From Myxococcota bacterium (lineage in GTDB: Bacteria; Myxococcota_A; UBA9160; PR03): 14,370 bases of DNA. The notes under the pieces were generated by a model. That model ran no database searches. It saw only the letters and a list, made by a program, of their open reading frames with translations, and was not told the origin of the DNA. The stretch lies in NCBI GenBank assembly GCA_025453505.1, contig JALOQG010000028.1, forward strand, positions 1 to 14,370. Reading direction: 5' to 3'. Each line of letters begins with the position of its first letter. Within the stretch, counting starts at the first letter, position 1. Shown here piece after piece: positions 7,137 through 14,244 of the stretch. Both the position numbers and the translations under genes were made by a program.

Positions 7137-7331
7137 ATGATCCAGAAGCGTTGCGCCAACGACAATCACGGGCGGGCCGTCGTCACCGTCCGGTTCTGTT
7201 CGAATTGCGGCGTCGTCGTGAACGACCGCATCGTCGCGGGTCGCTGCCACACCGAGCAGCACGCGAAGATGCGCCGCGCCCAGAGCACCTACTGCGTGGA
7301 CTGCGGCGAACACCTCGTGCGGGCCCGCTAG
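7137..7331 (+). CDS. Small zinc-ribbon protein
   Basis: The 64-residue product carries a CSNCG knuckle (residues 22-26) and a CVDCG knuckle near residue 54, the CxxC...CxxC arrangement of a zinc ribbon. An intervening CHTEQH could contribute further ligands. The start ATG follows GGGAGGAAAGC, the best Shine-Dalgarno in the window, which supports the short reading. No further domain is present, so a role in nucleic-acid or protein binding is only a general family expectation. It follows the 55-residue gene at 22 bases and precedes the methyltransferase gene by 134 bases with no obvious terminator between. Confidence 0.75.
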   Translation: MIQKRCANDNHGRAVVTVRFCSNCGVVVNDRIVAGRCHTEQHAKMRRAQSTYCVDCGEHLVRAR

Positions 7332-7465
7332 ACCCGATCCGGCATCCGCTCGTTGCCGCAGGCGGCGACGAGGAGGAGAGCCGCTCTTCCGACTGGCGCG
7401 AAGCGCGGCCTGCGCCTGATACTCGGCGGCCGTCGGTTCGCCGCGCACGCGCGGAGGATACGCGC

Positions 7466-8179
7466 ATGCCCCTGCACGACCGCGGCGACCCGGATCCGGC
7501 GCGCATCCGCCGTGACGTCGCGCAGCGCGCCTACGAGTTCCTGGATCTCGGCAGCTCTGCGGGAGGCTCGATCGAGTACTGCTCGCGCCGCTTCCGCGCG
7601 CGCCGCGGACTCGGAGTCGAGAGGCATCCGGACAAGCTCCGCCAGCTCCGCGCGAAGGGATTCGACTGCCTCGCGTGCGATCTGTTCGCGCTCGACCTTC
7701 CACCGGCGTCGTTCCGCTTCGTCTCGATGCTGGACGTGCTGGAGCATCTGCCGGATCTCGAAGCCGTCGAGCGCGCGCTCGGGGTGGCGGGCCGCCTGGC
7801 GCGCGACTTCCTCTTCATCCGCCACCCGCTCTTCGACTTCGCGCCCGCACTCGCCGCCGTCGGACTGAAGCAATACTGGACCGACTGGCGCGGCCACACG
7901 GCACACGTCCTCGTGCCCGAGTTCCTCGAACTGTTCCGCCGGCTGGGGTTCGGCCCGGTGGCTTTGAACTATCGCCAGCCGGTCCACGACAGCGACGATC
8001 CGTCGCTGCTGCCGCTCGCCGCGCCGGCAGACCAGCACCTCTACGACGCCGCGCTGCACGGCCCCAAGCCGGAGCCGAAGATCGTCTTCCCGCAGCCGAT
8101 CCACGGCCAGCTCGATCTCTTCGTCGCACTGCGCCCGTACGACCCGCGAGAGTGGAGCACCCTCACCGCCGATCGCTGA
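7466..8179 (+). CDS. Class I SAM-dependent methyltransferase
   Basis: The 237-residue product has the Rossmann-type methyltransferase landmarks: motif I FLDLGSSAGGS for the AdoMet glycine loop, GVERHPDK for the acidic end of strand 2, CDLFALDLP, and DVLEHLPD for strand 4 and the following helix, as in Methyltransf_11-type enzymes. The first Gly of the usual GxGxG loop is replaced by Ser in LGSSAGG, a common variant. The C-terminal third (HTAHVLVPEFLELFRRLGF) fits the cap-and-helix region of small-molecule methyltransferases. The substrate cannot be inferred. The ATG at 7466 has GGAGG eight bases upstream. It converges on the small exported protein gene with 22 bases between stops. Confidence 0.85.
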   Translation: MPLHDRGDPDPARIRRDVAQRAYEFLDLGSSAGGSIEYCSRRFRARRGLGVERHPDKLRQLRAKGFDCLACDLFALDLPPASFRFVSMLDVLEHLPDLEAVERALGVAGRLARDFLFIRHPLFDFAPALAAVGLKQYWTDWRGHTAHVLVPEFLELFRRLGFGPVALNYRQPVHDSDDPSLLPLAAPADQHLYDAALHGPKPEPKIVFPQPIHGQLDLFVALRPYDPREWSTLTADR

Positions 8180-8201
8180 AACGCGCCCCGGCTCCGCCCA
8201 G

Positions 8202-8552
8202 CTAGTCGTCGCTCTTCGACTCGTCGGGGCTCGTCATCCAGGTGCTCGCTTCGGGCGCTCCGTAGCGGTTCACGGCGCGCGAGTAGCCGTCGGAGTAGCC
8301 GGTCGCGAAGTGCGATTCGCTCGCCGCGTCGTACGCACCCTTGTGACGAGCGTACGAGGATTCGATCCCGCTGTCGCGGTCCCGGCCGCCCATGCGATAG
8401 CCGAGTTCGTACGAGCGCTGGCTCTCGCCGGCGCCTTCCGGCGAGACCAGCGTCTCCCGTACCTGGCCGTGGCCGCAGCCCGTTCCGATCGTCAGCGGCG
8501 CGAGCGCACCGGCCACGACGAATACTGCGACGGCCCTGGAAATGAAGCGCAT
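8202..8552 (-). CDS. Small exported protein, possible lipoprotein
   Basis: The 116-residue product starts at an ATG at 8552 with GAGGGAGAG upstream. Residues 1-25 form a signal peptide (RFISRAVAVFVVAGALAPL) followed by GTGC at 23-26. Cys26 could be lipidated, but the lipobox is poor because position -3 is Gly rather than Leu. The mature part is rich in Tyr, Gly, Ser and Asp and contains two similar stretches, YELGYRMGGRDRDSG and HFATGYSDGYSRA, perhaps a degenerate repeat. I do not recognise a family. It lies 116 bases downstream of the nagZ-like gene on the same strand, with a hairpin between them. Confidence 0.65.
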   Translation of the reverse strand: MRFISRAVAVFVVAGALAPLTIGTGCGHGQVRETLVSPEGAGESQRSYELGYRMGGRDRDSGIESSYARHKGAYDAASESHFATGYSDGYSRAVNRYGAPEASTWMTSPDESKSDD

Positions 8553-8642
8553 CGGAACTCTCCCTCGTTCGCTCCGGCATCCGGAATCGGATCGAGCGGC
8601 AAGGGGAGCATCGACCGCCCGCGCCGACGACCTGAACCAGAC

Positions 8643-8665
8643 CGCGGCGCCACGCGCGCGCCGCG
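8643..8665 (-). terminator. GC hairpin after the nagZ-like gene
   Basis: CGCGGCGC (8643-8650) and GCGCCGCG (8658-8665) form a perfect 8-bp stem with a 7-base loop, three bases downstream of the nagZ-like stop on the minus strand. No T-rich tail follows, so it may be a weak terminator or an mRNA 3'-end stabiliser. Confidence 0.4.
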
Positions 8666-8668
8666 ACG

Positions 8669-9676
8669 TCAGCCGCAGGACGCCTTCCGCGCGCGCACCC
8701 GCGCCTGCGCCGCGAGCAGCGTCGAGCGAAGCGTCGCGTCGCGCTCGGCGAGCGCCGCGAGCGACGCGGCGGCCTGCACGCATTCGCCTTCCTCGGCGAG
8801 CAGGTTGTTGCCGATGCAGACGAGATCCACGCCCGCCGCGAGCGCACGGCGGGCGGCCTCGCGCGTGGAACAGAACGCGCGCAGTCCCTGCATCTGGAGA
8901 TCGTCGGTGATCAGCAGCGCGTCCGGCAGCGCGCGGCGGAGCGCACCGATCGCCGCCGCCGAGATCGAGACCGGCCAGGCCGGATCCCACTGCTTCGCCA
9001 TGCCGTGGCTCAGCAGGATCGCCGAGCCCGCGACCTGCGCCGCCAACTCGACGAAGAGCGCGACCTCCGCGTCCGACACACACGCGCTGATGTCGGTGAG
9101 CTCCGCGTGGCTGTCGGTCCAGGCACCGCCGAGGCCAGGGTAGTGCTTCAAGCAGAGTCCGAGGCCGACGCGCCGCGCGGCGGCGTCCAGGGTGAGGACA
9201 CAGCGCCGCACCACCGCGGGATCCGCCGAGAAGGAGCGCTCGAGCGCACCGATGTTCGGATTGGCGGGATTCACGTCGAGGTCGACCACGGGCGCGAGAT
9301 CGAAGTCGATCCCGAGCGACTTCATCTCGGCGAAGCTCGCGTCCGCGATGCGGCGCGCCTCGGCTGCGTCGAGCCGCGCGAAGGCGCGGGCGCTCGGCAG
9401 CTCGGCGAAGCCGCGCGCGGGCTTCAAGCGCCGCACCCGGCCGCCCTCCTGGTCGATGCAGACGAGCGGCCGCGACGGCAGCGCGTGGACTTCGTCGCAC
9501 AGCGCGCGCAGCTGCGCAGGCGATTCGACGTTGCGCAGCGCGGCGCCCGTCTGCACGTCGCGGTCGAAGAGCAGCACGCCGCCGAGCCCGAACGCGCGCT
9601 CGAAGTCGATCAGCCACGCCGGCAGCCGCGTGCCGCGAAAGCCCAGCAGGAACAGCTCGCCGATCCGGAGCGTCAT
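8669..9676 (-). CDS. nagZ: NagZ-like beta-N-acetylhexosaminidase, GH3 family
   Basis: NagZ removes N-acetylglucosamine from muropeptides in cytoplasmic peptidoglycan recycling. From the ATG at 9676 the product has 335 residues, the usual NagZ size, and no signal peptide. The family landmarks are present: DQEGGR (75-80), KHYPGLGG (177-184), the catalytic Asp/His dyad in TDSH (D188, H190) and the nucleophile block ITDDLQM (256-262). One departure is that the usual PGHGD is PGLGG here, so a His and an Asp near the active-site loop are changed although the dyad remains. I preferred 9676 over an ATG at 9715 because MTLRIGELFLLGFRG matches the typical N-terminus, though its Shine-Dalgarno is weak. 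The gene is divergent from the DUF2804 gene with only 37 bases between. Confidence 0.88.
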   Translation of the reverse strand: MTLRIGELFLLGFRGTRLPAWLIDFERAFGLGGVLLFDRDVQTGAALRNVESPAQLRALCDEVHALPSRPLVCIDQEGGRVRRLKPARGFAELPSARAFARLDAAEARRIADASFAEMKSLGIDFDLAPVVDLDVNPANPNIGALERSFSADPAVVRRCVLTLDAAARRVGLGLCLKHYPGLGGAWTDSHAELTDISACVSDAEVALFVELAAQVAGSAILLSHGMAKQWDPAWPVSISAAAIGALRRALPDALLITDDLQMQGLRAFCSTREAARRALAAGVDLVCIGNNLLAEEGECVQAAASLAALAERDATLRSTLLAAQARVRARKASCG

Positions 9677-9713
9677 CACCGCAACGTAGAGGAGATGCGC
9701 TCGAAGCGGCATC

Positions 9714-10805
9714 ATGCGCCCCGTGCAGACGCAACGACTCCCCGACCATCTTCCGATCCTCGATCGCCCCGGTGCACGCCGCGTGCGCGAGCCGGTCTAC
9801 GCCGAGCGCGAGATCACGGCGCCCGTGGATCTGTGTGACGCGCGCGGCCGCCTGAATCCCGACGCCGTCGGATTCGCGCGCCAGCCGCTCTTCCGCGCCA
9901 ACCTCTCCGGCCACTGGCCGCGCAAGAAGCGCTGGAACTTCTGGAACTGGATCGCGCCGGACTTCGTGTTCTCGGTGACGCTCGCCGACATCGACTTCGC
10001 GTCGTTCTGCGCGTTCACGCTGACGGACTTCCGGGACGGCACGCACTGGGCCGGCGCGTCGTATGGCCTGCCCGGGCGCTTCGCGCTGCCCGAGCAGGTC
10101 GAGGCGAGCGTCGGCTTTCGCGCGAGCGGCATCGAGTACGAAAACCGCATCGACGGCGACGATCTCGCCGTGCGCTTCCGCGGCCGCGCGGGCGATCGCA
10201 CGCCGATCGAGGCCGACTTCGCGGTGCACCGTCCGGCGGGCCACGAGAGCCTCAACGTGGTGGTGCCCTGGACCGCGACGCGCTTCCAGTGCAACTCGAA
10301 GCACGCCGCGCTGCCGTGCGAGGGCGAAGTGCGCGCGGGCGATCGCCGCTACCGCTTCGATCCGCGCACCGGCTTCGCGGTGCAGGACTGGGGCCGCGGC
10401 ATCTGGCCCCGCCGCTCGTTCTGGAACTGGGGCGTCGCGACGGGCTGGGCGGACGGCGTGCTGCTCGGCGTCAACTTCGGCGCCAAGTGGACCACCGGCA
10501 CCGGCGCGAACGAGAACGGCATCCTGTGGAACGGCCGGCTCCACAAAGTGATGGAAGACCTGCGCTGGGACTACGACCCGCGCGCGTGGCGCAAGCCGTG
10601 GCGCGTCGTCGCCGAGCGATCGGGCGCGATCGATCTCGTGCTCGAGCCGGTCGCCGCGCACACGCCGAACCTCGACGTCGGCGTCCTCGCGAGCGGTGGC
10701 GTCTGCGCGTTCGGCCGCTGGCGCGGCGTCGTGCGCGCGGACGGACGCGAACTCGCCGTCGACGGCCTGATCGGCTGGGCGGAGGAGTTCGCGCACCGCT
10801 GGTAG
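9714..10805 (+). CDS. DUF2804 family protein
   Basis: The 363-residue product matches my recollection of DUF2804: a Trp-rich WPRKKRWNFWNW block at 68-79, a second QDWGRGIWP...FWNWG block near 223-240, and beta-rich sequence between, without signal peptide or membrane segments. The function of the family is unknown. Conserved aromatic residues on a beta scaffold suggest binding of a lipid or other hydrophobic ligand, but that is inference. The ATG at 9714 lacks a clear Shine-Dalgarno, and its bases overlap a possible minus-strand ATG at 9715 (CATG), so the true start could differ by a few codons. The gene is followed by 184 bases of non-coding DNA with a sigma-54-type promoter. Confidence 0.8.
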   Translation: MRPVQTQRLPDHLPILDRPGARRVREPVYAEREITAPVDLCDARGRLNPDAVGFARQPLFRANLSGHWPRKKRWNFWNWIAPDFVFSVTLADIDFASFCAFTLTDFRDGTHWAGASYGLPGRFALPEQVEASVGFRASGIEYENRIDGDDLAVRFRGRAGDRTPIEADFAVHRPAGHESLNVVVPWTATRFQCNSKHAALPCEGEVRAGDRRYRFDPRTGFAVQDWGRGIWPRRSFWNWGVATGWADGVLLGVNFGAKWTTGTGANENGILWNGRLHKVMEDLRWDYDPRAWRKPWRVVAERSGAIDLVLEPVAAHTPNLDVGVLASGGVCAFGRWRGVVRADGRELAVDGLIGWAEEFAHRW

Positions 10806-10842
10806 CCGGTGGCGCGCGGCCGATGCGAGTGAGGCGAAACGC

Positions 10843-10874
10843 CGCGCGCTGTCGCGGAACCTCGCAGCGCCGCG
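10843..10874. repeat. Imperfect inverted repeat upstream of the sigma-54-type promoter
   Basis: GCGCTG (10846-10851) and CAGCGC (10865-10870) are exact complements 13 bases apart, with three more pairs after a one-base bulge. It lies about 40-70 bases after the DUF2804 stop and about 60-85 bases before the predicted transcription start at about 10930. It could be a terminator stem for DUF2804 or a palindromic site for a sigma-54 activator. I cannot separate these from sequence alone. Confidence 0.3.
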
Positions 10875-10903
10875 CGTCCCGCGAAACCGGAGGGTCTGCC
10901 ACC

Positions 10904-10919
10904 CGGCACGCCGCTTGCG
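10904..10919 (+). promoter_or_regulatory. Sigma-54-type -24/-12 promoter
   Basis: CGGCACG-CCGC-TTGCG matches the sigma-54 consensus TGGCACG-N4-TTGCW at every position except the first and last. The essential GG (10905-10906) and GC (10917-10918) are separated by exactly ten bases, as RpoN requires. It lies in the intergenic gap, points toward the macro-domain operon, and would start transcription near 10930, about 60 bases before the first start codon. Use of RpoN implies control by an enhancer-binding protein not encoded in this window. Confidence 0.55.
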
Positions 10920-10989
10920 ATTCGAGGCTCGCGACGATCGCCGCCGTCGTGCCTGCCGCACGCGCCGCGGAATCTCCGAGGGAGTTCTC

Positions 10990-11484
10990 GTGATCCACTT
11001 CGTGACCGGCGACATCCTGCTCAGCCAATCGCGCGCGATTGCCCACGGCATCGCGCCGGGCGACCACTTCGACTCCGGGCTCGCGCTCGCCTTGCGCGAG
11101 CGCTGGCCGGCGATGGCCCGCGACTTCCGCCACTTCTGTCAGCAGAGCCATCCGAAGCCCGGGACGCTCTGGACGTGGGCCGGCGCGAACGGCGTGCGCA
11201 TCGTGAACCTGCTCACGCAGGAAGCCGCGCCCGCGCATCACGCGCACCCCGGCAAGGCGACGACCGCGCACGTCAATCACGCGCTCCGTGATCTCGCGCG
11301 CCTCGTCGAGAGCGAGCGGATCGCTTCGCTCGCGCTGCCGCGGCTCGCGACGGGCGTCGGCGGTCTCGAGTGGAGCGAGGTGCGCCCGCTGATCGAGAAG
11401 CAGCTCGGATCGCTCACGATCCCCGTCTGCGTCTACGAAACCTACAAACCCGGCGCCGCGGCCCAGGAGCCGCAGGCGGGCTGA
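10990..11484 (+). CDS. Macro-domain protein, ALC1/DarG-like class
   Basis: The 164-residue product is a stand-alone macro domain, a fold that binds ADP-ribose and often hydrolyses ADP-ribose esters or Appr-1''-p. Landmarks are TGDIL (6-10), HGIAPGDHFDSGLA (19-32) for the ADP-ribose loop, IVNLLTQE (71-78), and ALPRLATGVGGLEW (115-128), which resembles the phosphate-binding loop of ALC1/TARG1/DarG-like macro domains. TARG1 has an aspartate in this loop that is Gly here, so a TARG1-type mechanism may not apply. The GTG start at 10990 has GGGAG five bases upstream, and homologous sequence begins right there. It is the first gene of a three-gene operon, 18 bases before the ligase, behind a sigma-54-type promoter. 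No ADP-ribosyltransferase partner is visible nearby. Confidence 0.88.
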   Translation: MIHFVTGDILLSQSRAIAHGIAPGDHFDSGLALALRERWPAMARDFRHFCQQSHPKPGTLWTWAGANGVRIVNLLTQEAAPAHHAHPGKATTAHVNHALRDLARLVESERIASLALPRLATGVGGLEWSEVRPLIEKQLGSLTIPVCVYETYKPGAAAQEPQAG

Positions 11485-11502
11485 GCCGGGCCGGGGCGAC
11501 GC

Positions 11503-12927
11503 GTGGGCCAGGAAGTCGACCGTACCCGCTTCACGGACGCCGACTTCGCGCGCTTCGACGCACGCATGCGCGAAGAACTCGCGCTCCTGCACCGCGTCGC
11601 GGACGGCGGCGGGCTCTCGCGCGCGGGCTTCGTGGTCGGCTTCGAGCTCGAGGCCTGGCTCGTCGATCACGGTCTCGTGCCGGCGCCCGTCAACGACGCC
11701 TACCTCGCGACGCTCGCCGATCCGCTGGTCGTGCCCGAGCTGTCGCGCTTCAACGTCGAGCTGAACGGTACGCCGTGCGGTCTCGGCGGCACGGCGTTCT
11801 CGGCGCTGGCGGAAGAACTCGAAGGCACCTGGCGCCGCTGCCTCGACGTCTCGCATCGCATGGACGCGGCGCTCGTGATGATCGGGATCCTGCCGACGAT
11901 CCGGCGCAGCGATCTCACGCTCGCGAACGTCTCGGCTCTGCGCCGCTACGCCGCGCTCTACGAGCAGATCATGCGCCTGCGCGCCGGCCGTCCCGTGCAG
12001 CTCGACATCGACGGCGACGAGCCGCTCCGACTCGCGAATGCGGACGTCATGTTCGAGGCGGCCACGACGTCCTTCCAGGTACACCTGCAAGTGCCGGCCG
12101 AGCTCGCCGTGCGCTTCTACAACGCATCGCTACTCGCGTCGGCGCCCGTCCTCGCCGCCGCCACGAACTCTCCGTTCCTCTTCGGCCACCGCCTCTGGCA
12201 CGAGACGCGCGTGCCGCTCTTCGAGCAAGCCGTCGCGACCGACCCGTGCGACGGCCCCGAGCGGCGCCGCGTCACCTTCGGCAGCGGTTGGATGCGCGAG
12301 AGCATCGTCGAGCACTTCGACGACGTGGTGGCGCACTTCCCCGTGCTCGTGCCGCACGCGAGCGACGATCCGCCCGAACGCTTTCCGCACCTGCGCTTCC
12401 ACAACGGCACGATCTGGCACTGGAACCGCCCGCTGATCGGCTTCGACGCGGACGGCACGCCGCACGTGCGGATCGAGCATCGCGTCCTGCCCGCCGGCCC
12501 GAGCCTGCTCGACATGGTGGCGAACGCGGCTTTCTACGTCGGACTCGCGAGCGGCCTCGGCACGCTCTCGCGGCCGCCCGAACGCGATCTCCCGTTCGAC
12601 GCCGTGCGCGCGAACTTCCTCGCCGCCGCGCGCGACGGCCTCGCTGCGGAAATCATCTGGCTCGACGGGCGGCCGCGCGCCGTGCGTACGCTGCTGCTCG
12701 AAGAGCTGCTTCCGATCGCACGGCAAGGTCTCGTCGAACAGGGCGTCGACGCGGACGAGAGCGCGCACTGGCTCGGCATCGTCGAGCAGCGCGTGCGCAC
12801 GGGGATCACCGGCTCGGTCTGGCAGCGCCGCTGGATCGAACGGAACGGCCCCGACTTCCAGCGCCTGCTCGCCGACTACCTGGAGCACCAGCGCAGCGGT
12901 GCGCCCGTGCACGAGTGGCCGGCGTGA
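11503..12927 (+). CDS. GCS2-like glutamate-cysteine ligase family protein
   Basis: The 474-residue product belongs to the GCS2-type carboxylate-amine ligase group, which uses ATP to join glutamate through its gamma-carboxyl to an amine such as cysteine. Visible blocks are GFELE (46-50), with the metal-binding glutamates near the first strand, FNVELN (83-88), FHNGTIWHWNRP near 305, and HVRIEHRVLPAGPS near 325, with the conserved Arg/Glu of the catalytic barrel. The GTG start gives the typical MGQEVDRTRF opening, though the Shine-Dalgarno (GGGGCG) is weak. No gshB glutathione synthetase is next to it, so true glutathione synthesis is not supported by context, and the acceptor may be a different amine or amino acid. 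Its TGA stop overlaps the GTG of the following deacylase gene. Confidence 0.85.
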   Translation: MGQEVDRTRFTDADFARFDARMREELALLHRVADGGGLSRAGFVVGFELEAWLVDHGLVPAPVNDAYLATLADPLVVPELSRFNVELNGTPCGLGGTAFSALAEELEGTWRRCLDVSHRMDAALVMIGILPTIRRSDLTLANVSALRRYAALYEQIMRLRAGRPVQLDIDGDEPLRLANADVMFEAATTSFQVHLQVPAELAVRFYNASLLASAPVLAAATNSPFLFGHRLWHETRVPLFEQAVATDPCDGPERRRVTFGSGWMRESIVEHFDDVVAHFPVLVPHASDDPPERFPHLRFHNGTIWHWNRPLIGFDADGTPHVRIEHRVLPAGPSLLDMVANAAFYVGLASGLGTLSRPPERDLPFDAVRANFLAAARDGLAAEIIWLDGRPRAVRTLLLEELLPIARQGLVEQGVDADESAHWLGIVEQRVRTGITGSVWQRRWIERNGPDFQRLLADYLEHQRSGAPVHEWPA

Positions 12928-13955
12928 AGCTCGTCACGCTCGAAGATCTGCCGCACGGATTCCTGGACGCGAGCGCGCGCACGATCGCCGACCTGCTGCC
13001 CGGGCCGACGCTGCTCCACCTCGACGGCGCGCGACACCCTGCCCTCTTCGTGTCCGTGTTGCTGCACGGCGACGAGAGCACGGGGCTCGTCGCCGTGCAG
13101 GAGGTGCTGCGCCGGCACGCGGGCCGGACGCTGCCGCGCGCGCTCTCGGTGTTCGTCGGCAACGTGCGCGCGGCGCGTGCGGGCGTCCGCCACCTGCCCG
13201 ATCAGCGCGACTTCAACCGCGTCTGGCCGGGCGGCGACGCTTCCGACTCGGTCGAAGGCGCGCTGATGCGCGATGTGATCGCGGCGATGCGCGCGAGGGG
13301 CGTCTTCGCGAGCATCGACGTCCACAACAACTCCGGCCTCAATCCCCGCTACGCGTGCGTGAACCGGACGGGGGCCCCGTTCCTCCAGCTCGCGCGGCTC
13401 TTCTCGCGCACCGTCGTCTGGTTCACCGAGCCGCGCGGCGTGCAGTCGCTGGCGTTCGCCGACCTGTGTCCCGCGGTGACGATCGAGTGCGGGCGCCCCG
13501 GCCACGCCGAAGGCGAATCCCATGCGGCGGACTTCCTCGACGCGGTCCTGTGTCTTTCGGAGTTCCCCGCGCACCCGCCCGCGCCGCACGATCTCGACCT
13601 CTTCCACACCGAGGCGATCGTGAAGGTGCCGCCGGAGATCTCGCTCGCCTTCGGCGCGGGCGCCGCCGATCTGGCGCTCCGCGAGGATCTCGACCACCTG
13701 AACTTCAGCGAACTGGCGCCGGGCACGCCGTTCGGCCGTTGGCGCCGGGGCGCGGCGGAGCCGCTCCACGTGACGGTGGGCGACGACGGCCGCAATCGCG
13801 TCTGGGAGTGGTTCGAAGCGCGCGAGCACGAACTGACGCTGCGCCGCACCGCGATGCCCGCGATGCTCACGCGCAGCGAAGCGGCGATCCGGCAGGACTG
13901 CCTCTGCTACCTGATGGTCCGCTTCGAAGCGGACGCGGCGCCCGGTCCGGAGTAG
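12924..13955 (+). CDS. AstE/AspA-like zinc deacylase, M14 family
   Basis: The 343-residue product resembles succinylglutamate desuccinylase/aspartoacylase enzymes, zinc carboxypeptidase-fold amidases that remove acyl groups from N-acyl amino acids. The zinc ligands are visible as LHGDESTG (H48 and E51) and the His of IDVHNNSG (H134). DFNRVWPG (96-103) is the substrate-binding Arg block and TIECGRPG supplies the catalytic glutamate (E188). A C-terminal beta domain of about 110 residues follows, as in the family. The GTG at 12924 overlaps the ligase stop as GTGA, a classic sign of translational coupling, so the two proteins are probably made in linked amounts and may act on related substrates. 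The actual substrate is unknown. A strong hairpin encloses its stop codon. Confidence 0.88.
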   Translation: MKLVTLEDLPHGFLDASARTIADLLPGPTLLHLDGARHPALFVSVLLHGDESTGLVAVQEVLRRHAGRTLPRALSVFVGNVRAARAGVRHLPDQRDFNRVWPGGDASDSVEGALMRDVIAAMRARGVFASIDVHNNSGLNPRYACVNRTGAPFLQLARLFSRTVVWFTEPRGVQSLAFADLCPAVTIECGRPGHAEGESHAADFLDAVLCLSEFPAHPPAPHDLDLFHTEAIVKVPPEISLAFGAGAADLALREDLDHLNFSELAPGTPFGRWRRGAAEPLHVTVGDDGRNRVWEWFEAREHELTLRRTAMPAMLTRSEAAIRQDCLCYLMVRFEADAAPGPE

Positions 13956-13971
13956 GAGCGGGCGCCGCGTC
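13932..13971. terminator. 13-bp GC hairpin at the end of the macro/ligase/deacylase operon
   Basis: GACGCGGCGCCCG (13932-13944) is perfectly complementary to CGGGCGCCGCGTC (13959-13971) with a 14-base loop that contains the TAG stop of the deacylase. It sits between convergent genes and could stop transcription from both sides. There is no U-run after the stem on either strand. A perfect 13-bp repeat placed exactly at a gene end is unlikely to be chance, even at this GC content. Confidence 0.6.
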
Positions 13972-13980
13972 GCACCGGGA

Positions 13981-14244
13981 TCAGGCGAGCGCGTCGGCCG
14001 TCGCGTCGGACGGCACGTGGGAATCGCTCCCGACCGCGTCGCCGGCGATGCTCCACTCGTTCCAGTCCCAGCCCCCGAACCACTTGTAGGCGGCGCGAAC
14101 CGACAAGCCCATCGCGACCTTCTGCAGGAAGGTGAAGGGATCCGGCAAGGTCGTCAGGCCCGTCGAGGTGACGGCGATCACGAGGATGGCGGCCCCCGCG
14201 ACCAGGGACAGCGCCCATGCAGCAAATGCCTTGTTGTCGCTCAA
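13981..14244 (-). CDS. Small single-span membrane protein, unknown function
   Basis: From a TTG start at 14244 this encodes 87 residues. Residues about 6-27 (FAAWALSLVAGAAILVIAVTS) form a transmembrane helix, followed by LPDPFTFLQKVAMGLSVRAAYKWFGGWDW, which may lie at the membrane surface, and an acidic Ser/Asp/Ala tail. I chose TTG because GGAG is eight bases upstream and protein-like sequence begins there; the frame's longer extension is Arg/His-rich noise. An ATGATG just before the TTG is out of frame and reaches a TGA after three codons. I do not recognise a family. It converges on the deacylase gene. Confidence 0.6.
   Translation of the reverse strand: MSDNKAFAAWALSLVAGAAILVIAVTSTGLTTLPDPFTFLQKVAMGLSVRAAYKWFGGWDWNEWSIAGDAVGSDSHVPSDATADALA

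Noticed and set aside
8799..8810. Second copy of the repeat-element tip (AGCAGGTTGTTG)
   Set aside because: These 12 bases are the complement of codons for a normal part of the NagZ-like protein, with no further similarity on either side.
8202..11051. Very long minus-strand open frame of about 949 codons
   Set aside because: Only its last 116 codons are a real gene, with its own start and Shine-Dalgarno. The rest runs in the wrong frame through nagZ and antisense to DUF2804.
11370..12923. Upstream extension of the deacylase frame
   Set aside because: It overlaps the ligase gene in another frame and reads as Arg-rich noise. The GTG at 12924 in the GTGA overlap is the sensible start.
11503..12927. 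Calling the ligase a true glutathione-synthesis gene (gshA) or EgtA
   Set aside because: The family match is good, but no gshB or ergothioneine genes accompany it and the neighbours suggest a different substrate.
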